DNA of 64,000 nucleotides, taken from the NCBI GenBank assembly GCA_964596985.1, contig CAZQWG010000005.1, positions 1-64,000 on the forward strand, given 5' to 3'. The DNA is from GCA-020345945 sp964596985. GTDB taxonomy: Archaea > Thermoproteota > Bathyarchaeia > RBG-16-48-13 > GCA-020345945. Below the pieces are notes generated by a model, which was given only the letters and a program-made list of their open reading frames with translations, did no database searches and had not been told where the DNA came from. Shown here piece after piece: positions 8,960 to 18,107 of the stretch; the stretch's first letter is position 1; each line of letters begins with the position of its first letter. Position numbers and translations under genes: made by a program.

Positions 8960-11461
8960 TCAGGCTTTGATCAGCGGTTTTACGACTTCTTTCTGCTTTG
9001 GTTGCGGTACGATTCCTTTCCTCGCAAGCATTTTCTCGAGTACTGGCCCCGCTTTTGCGTTCTCTGCTTTGATCTTCTCGGCTCCCATGTCTTTCATCGT
9101 CTGTGCCATCTCCTTGATTAGATTGCTGAAGATCAGCCCTTCCGCGGCGGATATATATGCAACTCTGAATCTCTCGGGACTGATACCGAGCTTCTCTAGG
9201 ACTTTAGCGTGGGTTTCCATTCGTTTCTTCATCACCCAGTTGCCCGATATGTAGTGGCAGTCCGTCGGTAGATGGCAGGCACCTACAAGGACCATCCCGG
9301 CCCCTAGCCTGAAGGCTTCTGATACGAAGTCTCGATCCACTCTGCCAGAACACATCACCCTGACGACTCTGACGTTCGGAGGATACTCGAATCTACTGGT
9401 GCCTGCGAGATCAGCTCCTGCGTAGCAGCACCAGTTGCAGGCGAACGTAAGTATTTTCTCTTCCGGGTTGTCTTCAAGCGCAGCTCTTACCTGTTCCAAT
9501 ATCTGTTCGTCAGTGAAGTGCATCTGGGTAATGGTATCAGCTGGGCATTCGGCAACGCAGGTTCCGCACCCGTGGCACATCGCCACGTTTACAACCGCGG
9601 CTTTTCCTGGTTCCACCGTGATAGCGGAGTAGGGGCAGTTCTCGGCGCAGATACCGCACTTCCCTGTGACGTTCCTGCAGTTTTCCGGGTTAACAACGGC
9701 GATGATGGGTTCGATCTCAACTGTATCCTTTGACAAGACCGTTGCTGCCCTCGCTGCGGTGCCGCTTCCCTGCGCTACCGAGTATGGGATGTCTTTCGGG
9801 CCTTGGCATGCTCCTGCTAGGTAGATTCCGTCCACCGCTGTGTCGAGGGGTTTGAGCTTTGGATGTGCTTCTAGGAAGAATCCGTCGGCGCTTCTGGTGA
9901 TGTGGAGGATGCTGCCCAGTTCTCCGGTTCCCGAGTTAGGTAGGGCTGCCGTTGAAAGTACGAGCATGTCGACTTCGACCTCTATCGGTTCTCCGAGAGA
10001 TGTGTCTTCGGCCCTAACTATGAGGTTCTTCGTCTCGGGATCTTCGATCACCTCGGAGGGTCTACCCCTGATGAATGTGGTGCCTAGGTCTCTCGCTCGC
10101 CTATAGAACTCTTCGTATCCTTTTCCCGCAGTTCTCATGTCCATGTAGAAGATGTAGATTTCGGTGTCCGGTTCGTGTTCCTTGATGAGGATGGAGTTCT
10201 TCAGGGCATACATACAACAGAAGTTAGAACAGTACTCGCATTTCGCGACGTCTCTGGAGCCGACGCATTGTATGAAGGCAACCCTGTGGGGCGTCTTGCC
10301 GTCTGATCTTCGGATTACGTGTCCGCCCGTGGGTCCTGCCGCGTTGATGAGTCTCTCCAGTTCTAGGGCGGTGACCGCGTTCTCGTATTTCCCGTAGCCG
10401 TAGAGTCCATCGGATTCGGGGTCATAGCTCTCGTATCCGGTTGCCACTGTGATCGTCCCGACTTCTAACTCAATTTCCTCGGGTTGCTGTTCGAAGTCTA
10501 TGGCTTGCCGGTCGCCGCACTTATCGACGCAGTTGTAGCATTCGATGCAGTGGTCTTTGTTAATTGTGTAGATGAGCGGTACCGCTTGGGGGAATGGTAC
10601 CGATATGGCTTTCCGGCTTCCCAGGTTCATCTCCCATGCGTTCGGATACTCGACTGGACAGCTATCGATGCATTCCCCGCACCCCGTGCAGTTCTCGTCA
10701 ATGACGTATCTTGGATTCTTTCTGATCTTCACCTTGAAGTTTCCTATGTAGCCGTCGACGCTGACTACGTCTGCGAACGATATGATCTCTATGTTTGGGT
10801 TTCGAGACGTCTCCACCATCTTTGGTCCTTCGATGCAGATAGAGCAGTCGAGCGTCGGGAACGTCTTGTCCAGCTGGGCCATATGGCCTCCTACGCTCTC
10901 GTCCCTTTCGACAAGGTAGGTTTTGAATCCCATGTTTGCGAGATCTAGAGCGGCGTGCATTCCTGCTACTCCCCCTCCGATAACCAGTGCATTGTTTGTC
11001 ACTGGAACCTCGAATTTCTGCAGCGGCTTCAGGAGTCTAGCCTTTGCCACCGCCATCTTGATGATCTCTTTCGCCTTCTCGGTAGCCTCTTTCGGTACGC
11101 TCGGGTGGCACCAGGAGCAGAATTCCCTGATGTTTGCCATCTCGAATAAGAACGGGTTGAGGCCTGCTTCTTCCACGCACTTCCTGAACGTGGGTTCATG
11201 CATTCTCGGCGAACAGGCAGCCACGATAACCCGGCTAAGTTTGTAGTCGTCTATTCCCTTCCGTATCTCTTCTTGCCCCGGGTCGGCACACGTGTATCTG
11301 TTTTCTTTAACATAGACTACGTCGGGGAGTGTCTTGGTATACTCGACGAGCTCCCCGATATCGAGGACTCCCGCGATATTCAATCCACAATGGCAGATGA
11401 AAACGCCTATTCGGGGCTCCTCAGATTCTTGGGTTTCGTTTTCTGTTTTTGTCTTACTCAT
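8960..11461 (-). CDS. hdrA: HdrA-MvhD fusion protein
   Basis: About 833 residues from the chosen ATG at 11461 (an in-frame start at 11482 exists, but 11461 has GGAG about 8 bases upstream and a short 8-base overlap with the preceding gene). Order: HdrA N-terminal domain (IGVFICHCGLNIAG), FAD motif GGGVAGMHAALDLANMG near 165, CSIC, ferredoxin motifs CTGCGEC and CIECYNC, IQCVGSRD, two further [4Fe-4S] motifs (CGICAENCP and CHGCGTCVAECP) near 625-665, then a complete MvhD domain from about 675 (FACNWCCYAGADLAG, MCSGRVD, HLPTDCHY). The fusion places the [2Fe-2S] entry cluster on HdrA itself. It is encoded after a polyferredoxin, convergent with the flx operon, and is the HdrA most like canonical ones, so it may partner hdrBC at 15.9-17.4 kb. 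Confidence 0.93.
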   Translation of the reverse strand: MSKTKTENETQESEEPRIGVFICHCGLNIAGVLDIGELVEYTKTLPDVVYVKENRYTCADPGQEEIRKGIDDYKLSRVIVAACSPRMHEPTFRKCVEEAGLNPFLFEMANIREFCSWCHPSVPKEATEKAKEIIKMAVAKARLLKPLQKFEVPVTNNALVIGGGVAGMHAALDLANMGFKTYLVERDESVGGHMAQLDKTFPTLDCSICIEGPKMVETSRNPNIEIISFADVVSVDGYIGNFKVKIRKNPRYVIDENCTGCGECIDSCPVEYPNAWEMNLGSRKAISVPFPQAVPLIYTINKDHCIECYNCVDKCGDRQAIDFEQQPEEIELEVGTITVATGYESYDPESDGLYGYGKYENAVTALELERLINAAGPTGGHVIRRSDGKTPHRVAFIQCVGSRDVAKCEYCSNFCCMYALKNSILIKEHEPDTEIYIFYMDMRTAGKGYEEFYRRARDLGTTFIRGRPSEVIEDPETKNLIVRAEDTSLGEPIEVEVDMLVLSTAALPNSGTGELGSILHITRSADGFFLEAHPKLKPLDTAVDGIYLAGACQGPKDIPYSVAQGSGTAARAATVLSKDTVEIEPIIAVVNPENCRNVTGKCGICAENCPYSAITVEPGKAAVVNVAMCHGCGTCVAECPADTITQMHFTDEQILEQVRAALEDNPEEKILTFACNWCCYAGADLAGTSRFEYPPNVRVVRVMCSGRVDRDFVSEAFRLGAGMVLVGACHLPTDCHYISGNWVMKKRMETHAKVLEKLGISPERFRVAYISAAEGLIFSNLIKEMAQTMKDMGAEKIKAENAKAGPVLEKMLARKGIVPQPKQKEVVKPLIKA

Positions 11462-12407
11462 CTTCCTCGCTCCTAATTCCACTTCTTCCTCTCAGGGCAT
11501 CCAGAGCCTTTAACGTCCTCTTGGCTCCTATTTCACGTTCGTATCCTGTGGTATCCGCTAGCTTTTCTAGCGCTTTATTCCACGCACCGGACTTCACTGG
11601 GGTGTGTCGAATCGAAGTCCGGGTCACCGTCAACGCGCCTTCTTCTGGACAGACCTTGACGCACGCATCACAGTAGACGCAGAATCTGTCTTCAGGATAG
11701 ACCTTTCCGTCATCACGCAGATATAAAGCGTCGACGGGGCAGACGTCAAGACAGTCACGACATCCCTCCGGGCATTTCTCCTGGGATATCCTTATTGTCC
11801 CGTTGAAGATCTTTCTGACTTTGATCGCTCCTTCCGGGCATTTCAGTTCACATACTCGACAGCAAGGGCAGGATTCTTCGTCTATCTCGACGATCAGCCT
11901 ATAGTCTTCTTTCTTGAAGTTCGGCTTCTTCTGCAACTCGGCTATATTTCCGATTTTCTTTCCTTCTTTGTCGACTACCTTGACCGAGATGATGTTGAGT
12001 GGGCACGCATCTTCGCAGTCCACACAGGAGAGGTCACACTTCGAGGTGTCGACAGTGATCTCTCTGATGTATTCGGGGAAGCTTCCTGTCTCTACTACCG
12101 ATACGACCGGTTCCCCGTTGACCCTGTGTTCTATGGCGGCGAAGGGGCAGATGGCTTCACACATGCCGCAGTGGTCGCATTTCTGTGGGTCGATCTCTAT
12201 CTTCGCCTTCACGGCATGTTCTTCTCCGCTGGTTGTTTCCTTTGGCATGGGGTTGAGGCTTATCGCTTCTGCATGGCAGATCTGTTCGCATATCCCACAG
12301 CCTTTACATTTCTCCATGTCGACCGTCAAGATATACCGCTTGGTGTAGAGCCGGCGTTCTACTTCAAGGGTCTTTTCATCTTCCTTCTTGGACAGTATAA
12401 GGGGCAA
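11454..12407 (-). CDS. polyferredoxin with six [4Fe-4S] motifs
   Basis: A 317-residue soluble polyferredoxin. Six cysteine clusters can be counted in order: CKGCGICEQICH, CDHCGMCEAICP, CDLSCVDCEDACP (spaced irregularly), CPCCRVCELKCP, CPEGCRDCLDVCP and CVYCDACVKVCP. A basic helical tail of about 50 residues follows. Comparable proteins are MvhB in methanogens and polyferredoxins next to HdrA in many anaerobes; the role is electron wiring between HdrA-MvhD and external ferredoxin or an oxidoreductase. ATG start at 12407; the stop overlaps the hdrA-mvhD start by 8 bases, so both are made from one transcript. The upstream 470 bases separate it from the divergent aldehyde oxidoreductase. Confidence 0.9.
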   Translation of the reverse strand: MPLILSKKEDEKTLEVERRLYTKRYILTVDMEKCKGCGICEQICHAEAISLNPMPKETTSGEEHAVKAKIEIDPQKCDHCGMCEAICPFAAIEHRVNGEPVVSVVETGSFPEYIREITVDTSKCDLSCVDCEDACPLNIISVKVVDKEGKKIGNIAELQKKPNFKKEDYRLIVEIDEESCPCCRVCELKCPEGAIKVRKIFNGTIRISQEKCPEGCRDCLDVCPVDALYLRDDGKVYPEDRFCVYCDACVKVCPEEGALTVTRTSIRHTPVKSGAWNKALEKLADTTGYEREIGAKRTLKALDALRGRSGIRSEEDE

Positions 12408-12875
12408 TCAAGTTTCCTCCATGGGCTGGTATTCAAACCGTAGGTGCTATTCCAATAGACAAGGTTTGTGGAGCCAAAATACTATCTGGTGGTTTTAATC
12501 TGTTTTGTAACCCTTTAAGCTGTAAGCTCTGTTGTGCAAGTGAATTGTTGTCTACTACGCTTCTTCTCAATTGTGCAAACGTCCTCTCGAAGAGAGTGAC
12601 TGTTGTTCTGTTGCTGTGACATTGCATAGAGTTCAAAGGCGGTAGTCAAAGACTCTTTGATATATTCGCTTTTGTCAAGTAGTTCATTACATTCTGTAAC
12701 CAAATATACTCTTTAATGTTAATTCCTTGGTAAGTCTTCAGATACTCAATGATGTCGGTGTCTATAATGAATAGATCGACTGCGTTCTAATAGCCAGTTC
12801 TTATACCTATTTCTGTTGAAGACAACGCTAATCTTAAGAAAGGGTGTTCCACAAATAGGCAGAGAGTGATCGCAA
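12408..12875. other. divergent intergenic region with possible gene remnant
   Basis: AT-rich spacer between the divergent polyferredoxin and aldehyde oxidoreductase genes, which must hold both promoters. On the minus strand, 12515-12703 reads as a short helical peptide (ECNELLDKSEYIKESL) that resembles the tail of a ribbon-helix-helix protein. Just upstream another frame of the minus strand also reads protein-like (IIDTDIIEYLKTYQG). Neither has a good start or Shine-Dalgarno, so they may be a decayed small gene. No RNA gene or clear repeat was seen. Confidence 0.4.
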
Positions 12876-14735
12876 TTGTATGGATACGCGAACAAGATAC
12901 TCCACGTTGATCTCTCCTCGGGAAAGACGAAGACGGAACCTCTCGGTGAAGAAGTAGCTAAGAACTTCCTAGGCGGTGCCGGATTCGGTATAAAGATGAT
13001 AACCGACTACCAAAGACCTGGAACGGATGCATTCGATCCAGAGAACCCCATAGTCTTCGCCTGCGGAGCCTTCTGTGGGTCAATGATCCCCGGGGCGAGT
13101 AGCAAATGGGGAGTTGCGGCGAAATCCCCCCAGTCAAATGGGCTGGGAGAAGCCTACTCAACAGGATTCTTCGGATCCGAGCTTCGACGAGCCGGATACG
13201 ATATTGTAATGATCACAGGTAAAGCAAAAGGACCGACCTATCTGTATCTGGAAGACGACTCCGTGCAGCTCATGGACGCTTCAAACCTCTGGGGCAAGAA
13301 CAACTGGGACACCGAGGACATGATAAAGGAAGACTTAGGAGATCCAGGTGTCAGAGTGGCTTCCATCGGTCAAGCTGGAGAAAATCTGGTGAGATTCGGT
13401 TGCATTATCAACGACAGGCTCCGGGCTGCTGGAAGGACCGGTATGGGTGCAGTTATGGGATCAAAGTTACTGAAAGCAGTAGCGGTAAGAGGAACAGGCG
13501 ATGTCGAGGTAGCTGACGTTGAAAGATTCAGGGAACTCGCCACCGAACTCTATAAGCGTGCGATGGGTCCTGCTACGGAGAAGTATCGGAAACTCGGAAC
13601 CCCTGCGAATGTCTTGGTCCATAACAAGCTCGCGGCTCTTCCAACAAGAAACTTTCAAGACGCAGTTTTCGAGGGGGCTGAGACAATCAGTGGTGAATAC
13701 TTGAACGAACACTATGTGACAAAGATCCAAGGATGTGATAGCTGTGGGATGAGGTGCGAGCATGTCGCAACTGTCTCTGAAGGCCCCTTCAAGGGTGCCG
13801 TCGCAAGGATAGAGTATGAACCGACTTGGTCTTTCGGTGCTTGCTGTGGCGTAGATCGCCTTGACGCAGTAATTAGAGCTGTTCAACTATGTGATCTCTA
13901 TGGTTTGGATGCGTTGTCTGCCGGAGGAGTAGTTGCGTTCGCCATGGAATGCTTTGAAAAGGGATTGATCAGTAACAAAGATACTGGCGGAATAGAACTT
14001 CGCTTTGGAGACGGCGAGGCTATGTGTAAGATGGTAACCAAGATAGCCTTACGGCAAGATATTGGTGATGTCTTGGCTGAGGGTGTAAAGAGGGCGGCGG
14101 AAAAGATCGGTAAGGGATCTGAAGCTTTTGCCGTACATATCAAAGGTGTCGAGATGACGGGATACGATATCAGAGGCTTAAAGACGGCAGCTCTGGGATA
14201 TGCGGTCTCTCGAAGGGGGGCTGATCATCAGCGCCATGGTCAATACGGTCCAGACCTAAAGGGGCAGGTCGACCGATTCAAGGCCGAAAAAGGTCGTGGA
14301 AAGCTGGTCATGGAAGGTGAAGACGTCTATAGTGTAATAGACTCGCTTATCCTATGCAAGTTCTCAAGGGGAATCTGGGACTATGACAATATGGCAGAGA
14401 TGTACACCCTGGTCACAGGCATTCCAATAACTGGTGAGGAGATACATCTCGCAGGGCAGAGAATCAGCAACTTGGCGAAGATCTATAACCTGAGGGAGAG
14501 TCTCGGTCGAGCGGACGACCATGTACCTATCAGATGCATGAAAGACCCGATTAAGTCCGGGGTCGCCAAAGGTAGCGTCATAACAAAGAAGGAGTTGGAC
14601 ATCCTACTTGATGACTACTACGAGACCCGGGGATGGGACAACGAAGGTATCCCAACGAAGGAGAAACTGAAAGAACTGGGACTAAACTCGTACGAGAAAT
14701 ACGTCGCGAAGATGCGGAAGAATTCAAAGTCTTAA
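12876..14735 (+). CDS. aor: tungsten-containing aldehyde:ferredoxin oxidoreductase
   Basis: A 619-residue AOR-family enzyme, close to the 605 residues of the Pyrococcus type. It oxidises aldehydes to acids with a bis-tungstopterin cofactor and reduces ferredoxin. Visible: N-terminal YANKILHVDLSSGK, the cofactor-binding stretch GAAGxx-like PGASSKWGVAAKSPQSN near 72, AAGRTGMGAVMGSK near 190, and the [4Fe-4S] ligands CDSCGMRC near 287-294 with the distal Cys in LILCKFSRG near 494, matching the Pyrococcus spacing. TTG start at 12876 with GTGATC upstream. A four-cluster ferredoxin follows by 14 bases. In context it can supply low-potential ferredoxin to the flanking Hdr modules or run in reverse to reduce acids. 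Substrate range cannot be read from sequence. Confidence 0.95.
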   Translation: MYGYANKILHVDLSSGKTKTEPLGEEVAKNFLGGAGFGIKMITDYQRPGTDAFDPENPIVFACGAFCGSMIPGASSKWGVAAKSPQSNGLGEAYSTGFFGSELRRAGYDIVMITGKAKGPTYLYLEDDSVQLMDASNLWGKNNWDTEDMIKEDLGDPGVRVASIGQAGENLVRFGCIINDRLRAAGRTGMGAVMGSKLLKAVAVRGTGDVEVADVERFRELATELYKRAMGPATEKYRKLGTPANVLVHNKLAALPTRNFQDAVFEGAETISGEYLNEHYVTKIQGCDSCGMRCEHVATVSEGPFKGAVARIEYEPTWSFGACCGVDRLDAVIRAVQLCDLYGLDALSAGGVVAFAMECFEKGLISNKDTGGIELRFGDGEAMCKMVTKIALRQDIGDVLAEGVKRAAEKIGKGSEAFAVHIKGVEMTGYDIRGLKTAALGYAVSRRGADHQRHGQYGPDLKGQVDRFKAEKGRGKLVMEGEDVYSVIDSLILCKFSRGIWDYDNMAEMYTLVTGIPITGEEIHLAGQRISNLAKIYNLRESLGRADDHVPIRCMKDPIKSGVAKGSVITKKELDILLDDYYETRGWDNEGIPTKEKLKELGLNSYEKYVAKMRKNSKS

Positions 14736-14749
14736 AGGAGTGATGAGAG

Positions 14750-15247
14750 ATGCCTAAGAAAGCACATAAGTTTGTAGCGGCAGACCCTGACTTATGCACA
14801 GGCTGTTCAACTTGCGAGTACGCCTGTGCTATCGAGAAAGATGGGAAGTTCAATCCATTGAGGTCGAGGATTAGGGCAGTCCGGGTGTATCCTTCTAGCA
14901 ATCTGACTATTGCTTGTAGACTCTGTGAGGATGCCCCATGTGTTATTGCTTGTCCACGTAAGGCTCTGGAGCAATCAGAGGAGTCCGGGATAATCCTTGT
15001 TGACGCAGATAAGTGTGATGGCTGTGGTTGGTGTGTTGAAGCCTGTGATTTCGGAGCTATAACAATACATCCTGACACGAAGGTGGCAATAGTCTGCGAC
15101 CTGTGTGACGGCGATCCTAAATGCGTTGAGATCTGCCCAGTGGAAGCCATAGAATTAACGAGTCGGGATACCCTCGCTAGGAAGTCCCGGATATCTGCCA
15201 CCAAGAAACTCTTCAAAGCTGCAGAGGAATCTGAGTTGAAGGATTGA
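14750..15247 (+). CDS. four-cluster ferredoxin subunit of aldehyde oxidoreductase
   Basis: A 165-residue ferredoxin-like electron transfer subunit of the HycB/CooF/AOR-associated type. Four cysteine groups are visible: CTGCSTCEYAC near 16, CRLCEDAPCVIACP near 51, CDGCGWCVEACD near 87, and CDLCDGDPKCVEICP near 117, which fit four [4Fe-4S] clusters. The C-terminal 30 residues are charged and helical. ATG at 14750 with AAGGAGTGATGAG upstream, only 14 bases after the aor stop. The pairing AOR plus multi-cluster subunit is common in archaea and bacteria and suggests electrons leave AOR through this protein to a ferredoxin pool or directly to an Hdr module. A run of T after the stop (about 15267) could end transcription. 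Confidence 0.9.
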   Translation: MPKKAHKFVAADPDLCTGCSTCEYACAIEKDGKFNPLRSRIRAVRVYPSSNLTIACRLCEDAPCVIACPRKALEQSEESGIILVDADKCDGCGWCVEACDFGAITIHPDTKVAIVCDLCDGDPKCVEICPVEAIELTSRDTLARKSRISATKKLFKAAEESELKD

Positions 15248-15253
15248 CCTGGC

Positions 15254-15721
15254 TCAGGTCTTATCCTTTTTTCCCCCCATTTTCTTTGCGATCTCTCTTA
15301 CTACTTTCTTGACCTTACTCTTCTCCCCGTGAACCACTACGGTCCCTGTTCCTCCGTCTCTCGTTGATAACCCTTGCCGGGCAGCGATATCTCGAAGCTC
15401 TTCACCCGAGATCGTGTCACTGGTTCTGATTCTGATCCAGTAATCACTTCTAGGTACCCCGGGCATGAATCCCCTCTGCATCTCTACTTTTTCCGACTCA
15501 GTATGTCTCGCCTCGACGATTTTTTCCGGCCATTCGTTGGCGAAGTCTTCCCCGAGCTCTTTCTCAGCCAGGCTCACGAGTTCTGCCTCGAGTTCTCCAA
15601 GATAGCCTTCAATTAGTCCAACCGTTTCACTGTAGGTCGAATCGGCTTCGTAGATGCTGATCGTTGCTCGGGATGACCTGAGCTTAGTCATGGTGTTCTT
15701 AGGGATTTTCACGCCTTTCAT
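15254..15721 (-). CDS. conserved archaeal protein of unknown function; true start unclear
   Basis: 155 residues from the first ATG, not recognised with certainty; it gives the impression of a conserved archaeal domain-of-unknown-function family (possibly DUF2096-like). The middle has charged helices (ETVGLIEGYLGELEAEL) and the C-terminus has TVVVHGEKSKVKKVVREIA, which may form an alpha-beta unit. The frame upstream of the ATG continues convincingly: codons from about 15787 to 15722 read VETKDNYLAIWKVLEELTTT, and it stays open further without any ATG, GTG or TTG. So the protein probably starts earlier, through a non-standard start or an indel. It is convergent with the AOR ferredoxin (6 bases apart) and lies downstream of hdrB on the same strand. 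Confidence 0.7.
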   Translation of the reverse strand: MKGVKIPKNTMTKLRSSRATISIYEADSTYSETVGLIEGYLGELEAELVSLAEKELGEDFANEWPEKIVEARHTESEKVEMQRGFMPGVPRSDYWIRIRTSDTISGEELRDIAARQGLSTRDGGTGTVVVHGEKSKVKKVVREIAKKMGGKKDKT

Positions 15722-15927
15722 CCTGAGGGTTGTGGTTAACTCCTCAAGGACTTTCCATATCGCCAGATAGTTGTCCTTCGTCTCAACGGCACCTGAATAG
15801 CAATTCCCGTGCAGATAGGTATTTCTTTTGTTCCCAAGTTCTTTAGGAGAACCCCCCTTCTTAGGAGAAATTGTACACGTTCCGGAGGGTACAACGTACG
15901 CTGATTCTTGTTCGGGTGGGGAAGAGG

Positions 15928-16854
15928 CTATGTTGAGAGCCCTATCGTCTTCAGGATCTCTTCGGGATTGACTTTCAGCTCATCCATTGCCAGCTCTTTT
16001 GGAGAGAAACCCATTGCTAGCCCTAGTAGCTGAGGATAGTGAAGCACTGGGAGCCCGTAGGTCTCGGCGAACATCTTTTCTACTATCGGCTGATTTGAAT
16101 CGAACATGAAGTGACAGCTTGGGCAGACCGTTATCAGGCTTTTTGCTCCGGCCTCTTTGATGCGGAGTATCTTGTTTCTTATGAGATTCATCGGTACATC
16201 TCTGTTCACTCCTAGTACCATTGCTCCGCAGCAGTCTCTTTCGTCGACGTATCCGACGTTGACAGCCCCGGTTAGTTCGATCAGGTTCCGGAGAAAAGTC
16301 GGCTCCTCCGAGTTGTCGAATTGCAGGTACTTGGAAGGCCTCAAGACGTGGCAGCCGTAGTGACCTGCAACCTTCAGCCCGTTGAGCGGACGTTTGATGA
16401 AGCCTTTCACCGTTTCTAGTCCTACATCCTCGACTAGTGCTCTTGCTAGATGTCTAACCTCGATAGTTCCCTTGAACTCTCTGCCGATCTCCTTCAGATA
16501 ACCGTTGACCCTTTCCCTGGTTTCCCTATCTTCTTTCAGGTGTTTATTGGTTTCAGTGAGTACTGATCCGCAGCCTGAACACAGGGTCATTATGTTAAGC
16601 CCCATTTCTTCGGCTATCGTTATGTCTCTCGCGGCAAGTGCTAACGCCATTTCATGGTTCATGGGGTCGACAGGCAAACCACAACAGTTGGCTCCCTCCA
16701 TCTCCACCAATTTAATGTCGAGTGCCTTGAAAACCAGCCTTGTGGCAATCTCATAGCTGGCTTCTCGATAAGGGGTTACGCATCCTATGAAGAAGGCGTA
16801 TTCCTTCTTCCCCGTTGCCTCTTCCACATTTTGGTCAGTTTTTTCTTCGTTCAT
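15928..16854 (-). CDS. hdrB: heterodisulfide reductase subunit B (HdrB)
   Basis: 308 residues, the usual HdrB length, with two CCG domains. The first runs from GCVTPYR near 24 through NCCGLPVDPMNHE near 57 to CSGCGSVLTE near 92; the second from GCHVLRP near 169 through RDCCGAMVLG near 208 to CPSCHFMFD near 246. These cysteines hold the two non-cubane [4Fe-4S] clusters where disulfides such as CoM-S-S-CoB are reduced. No tail or membrane segment is seen, so it should be cytoplasmic. ATG at 16854 overlaps the hdrC stop (ATGA), with GGAGG upstream. The native disulfide in a non-methanogen is unknown; it could work with any of the HdrA proteins in this window. Confidence 0.96.
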   Translation of the reverse strand: MNEEKTDQNVEEATGKKEYAFFIGCVTPYREASYEIATRLVFKALDIKLVEMEGANCCGLPVDPMNHEMALALAARDITIAEEMGLNIMTLCSGCGSVLTETNKHLKEDRETRERVNGYLKEIGREFKGTIEVRHLARALVEDVGLETVKGFIKRPLNGLKVAGHYGCHVLRPSKYLQFDNSEEPTFLRNLIELTGAVNVGYVDERDCCGAMVLGVNRDVPMNLIRNKILRIKEAGAKSLITVCPSCHFMFDSNQPIVEKMFAETYGLPVLHYPQLLGLAMGFSPKELAMDELKVNPEEILKTIGLST

Positions 16855-17396
16855 TTCTTCTCCTCCTTTTGGACGAGATCTCGGAGTCCTGTGGCTTGGG
16901 CTAATTTCTCAATATCCTTGGTCTCTGTCTCCGGGATCGAAGGAAGCCCTCTCTCTTCCCTCTTCTTCAACCTGAAGCTGGAGATCTTGTACGCATAACC
17001 CGAATTGATGATGTTCTCTGCGAATTCTCGGTAAACCTTGGGAATGTATCCTTTCTTGACTGCAAGGTTCTGTAAGACGCGAATTACATCCCTGACTTCG
17101 ACTCCCTGCGGACACCTATCAGTACAGGTGTGGCAGGCTGCGCACAGCCACAGCGTCTCGCTGGGAAGCACTCTATCCGGTAGCCCGAGTTGAGCCAATC
17201 TGATTATCTGTCTGGGTCGATACGAATCCGTGTAGTTGGCGATAATGCATCCTGAGCTACATGTTCCGCATTGGAAACAGATTTTCAAGGTATCCCCCCC
17301 GGGCATTTTCAATACTTCATGTTTGAAATCGGGGTCAACCCTCGAGGGCTTCTTAATCTTCACTTTCTTCTCTTGCTCTCTGATCTTTTCTGTCAT
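16851..17396 (-). CDS. hdrC: heterodisulfide reductase subunit C (HdrC)
   Basis: 181 residues with the two [4Fe-4S] motifs of HdrC: CFQCGTCSSGC near 40 and CAACHTCTDRCPQGVEVRDVI near 84. HdrC carries electrons from HdrA to the catalytic HdrB. A lysine-rich N-terminus of about 25 residues precedes the conserved domain, and the C-terminal 40 residues are charged. It is the first gene of an hdrC-hdrB pair, overlapping hdrB by 4 bases. The ATG at 17396 lies in a region without another gene upstream, so a promoter is expected just before it; TTTTAATGTTTATG around 17458-17471 is AT-rich enough for a TATA element on one strand. Confidence 0.95.
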   Translation of the reverse strand: MTEKIREQEKKVKIKKPSRVDPDFKHEVLKMPGGDTLKICFQCGTCSSGCIIANYTDSYRPRQIIRLAQLGLPDRVLPSETLWLCAACHTCTDRCPQGVEVRDVIRVLQNLAVKKGYIPKVYREFAENIINSGYAYKISSFRLKKREERGLPSIPETETKDIEKLAQATGLRDLVQKEEKK

Positions 17397-17637
17397 TATG
17401 CCAATACCCTTCTAGCCAAAAGATGAAATAGTATTGGTAATGATGCTCACGACCACGTTTTAATGTTTATGCGATCAAAAGCTATTCAGGGTAGCCTAGG
17501 ATGACACGGTGGGTAGAGTATTCCTCTGGACTGCTATTACGCTAATTCCGCGTGAAAAAAACCTGCTCAGTCCTAAAGCTGGTTGCCGCTTCAATCGGTT
17601 GCAGAGTTCTCTGAGAAGCCTCGTCTCACCTAATCTT

Positions 17638-17868
17638 CTACGTCTCCTCCGAGTTTTTCCATCTCTCATTGAGAAGGTTCCGCTCCTTGAAGTGCTCAAT
17701 CAACCTCTCAATCAGAGCACTCCAAGCATAGTCACACGCCTTTTTCACTTGAGGATCTTCAGTGATACTTGCGACCCATGCAAGGGCCCCCATACTCCCA
17801 AGTAATTCACCCTCCTCTCTGACGGAAGAAATCAGACTTCGCCCTTCTGTCTCCGGGTCTGATCTCAA
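17638..17868 (-). CDS. small hypothetical helical protein
   Basis: A 76-residue, acidic, probably all-helical protein of no family I recognise. It begins with TTG at 17868, and the minus strand just upstream reads AGGAGTGAGAAC, a good Shine-Dalgarno at proper distance, which is the main reason to call it real. The middle contains GSMGALAWVASITEDPQVKKA and the C-terminus ERLIEHFKERNLL. The 240 bases on either side (17397-17637 and 17869-18107) show no other supported gene. It sits between hdrC and another hypothetical gene, all on the minus strand. Confidence 0.55.
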   Translation of the reverse strand: MRSDPETEGRSLISSVREEGELLGSMGALAWVASITEDPQVKKACDYAWSALIERLIEHFKERNLLNERWKNSEET

Positions 17869-18107
17869 GTTCTCACTCCTCCTGTCATGCTTCGACTGTC
17901 AGTGTACCGAGCTCGGAAGACTTGTCGCGAATAGAACTGGCCAATCAGACGAGTTTCTGCGGGTATCAGGGGCGGATATTCTGCTGACATCGTCTAATAG
18001 TATCATAGCATCGTATGCCTGCAATCTTTAACCTCCAATGATTTCCCTGAAGGGGCGCTCTACTACGCCTTCTATTTGGAAAGTATTCTGGATAGGTTCT
18101 ACGTATC

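Noticed and set aside
12433..12703. Two short minus-strand reading frames upstream of the polyferredoxin
   Set aside because: Partly protein-like, but no good start or ribosome site and two frames would be needed; treated as a possible remnant only.
16157..16756. Plus-strand frames opposite hdrB
   Set aside because: They are shadows of the well-supported hdrB frame.
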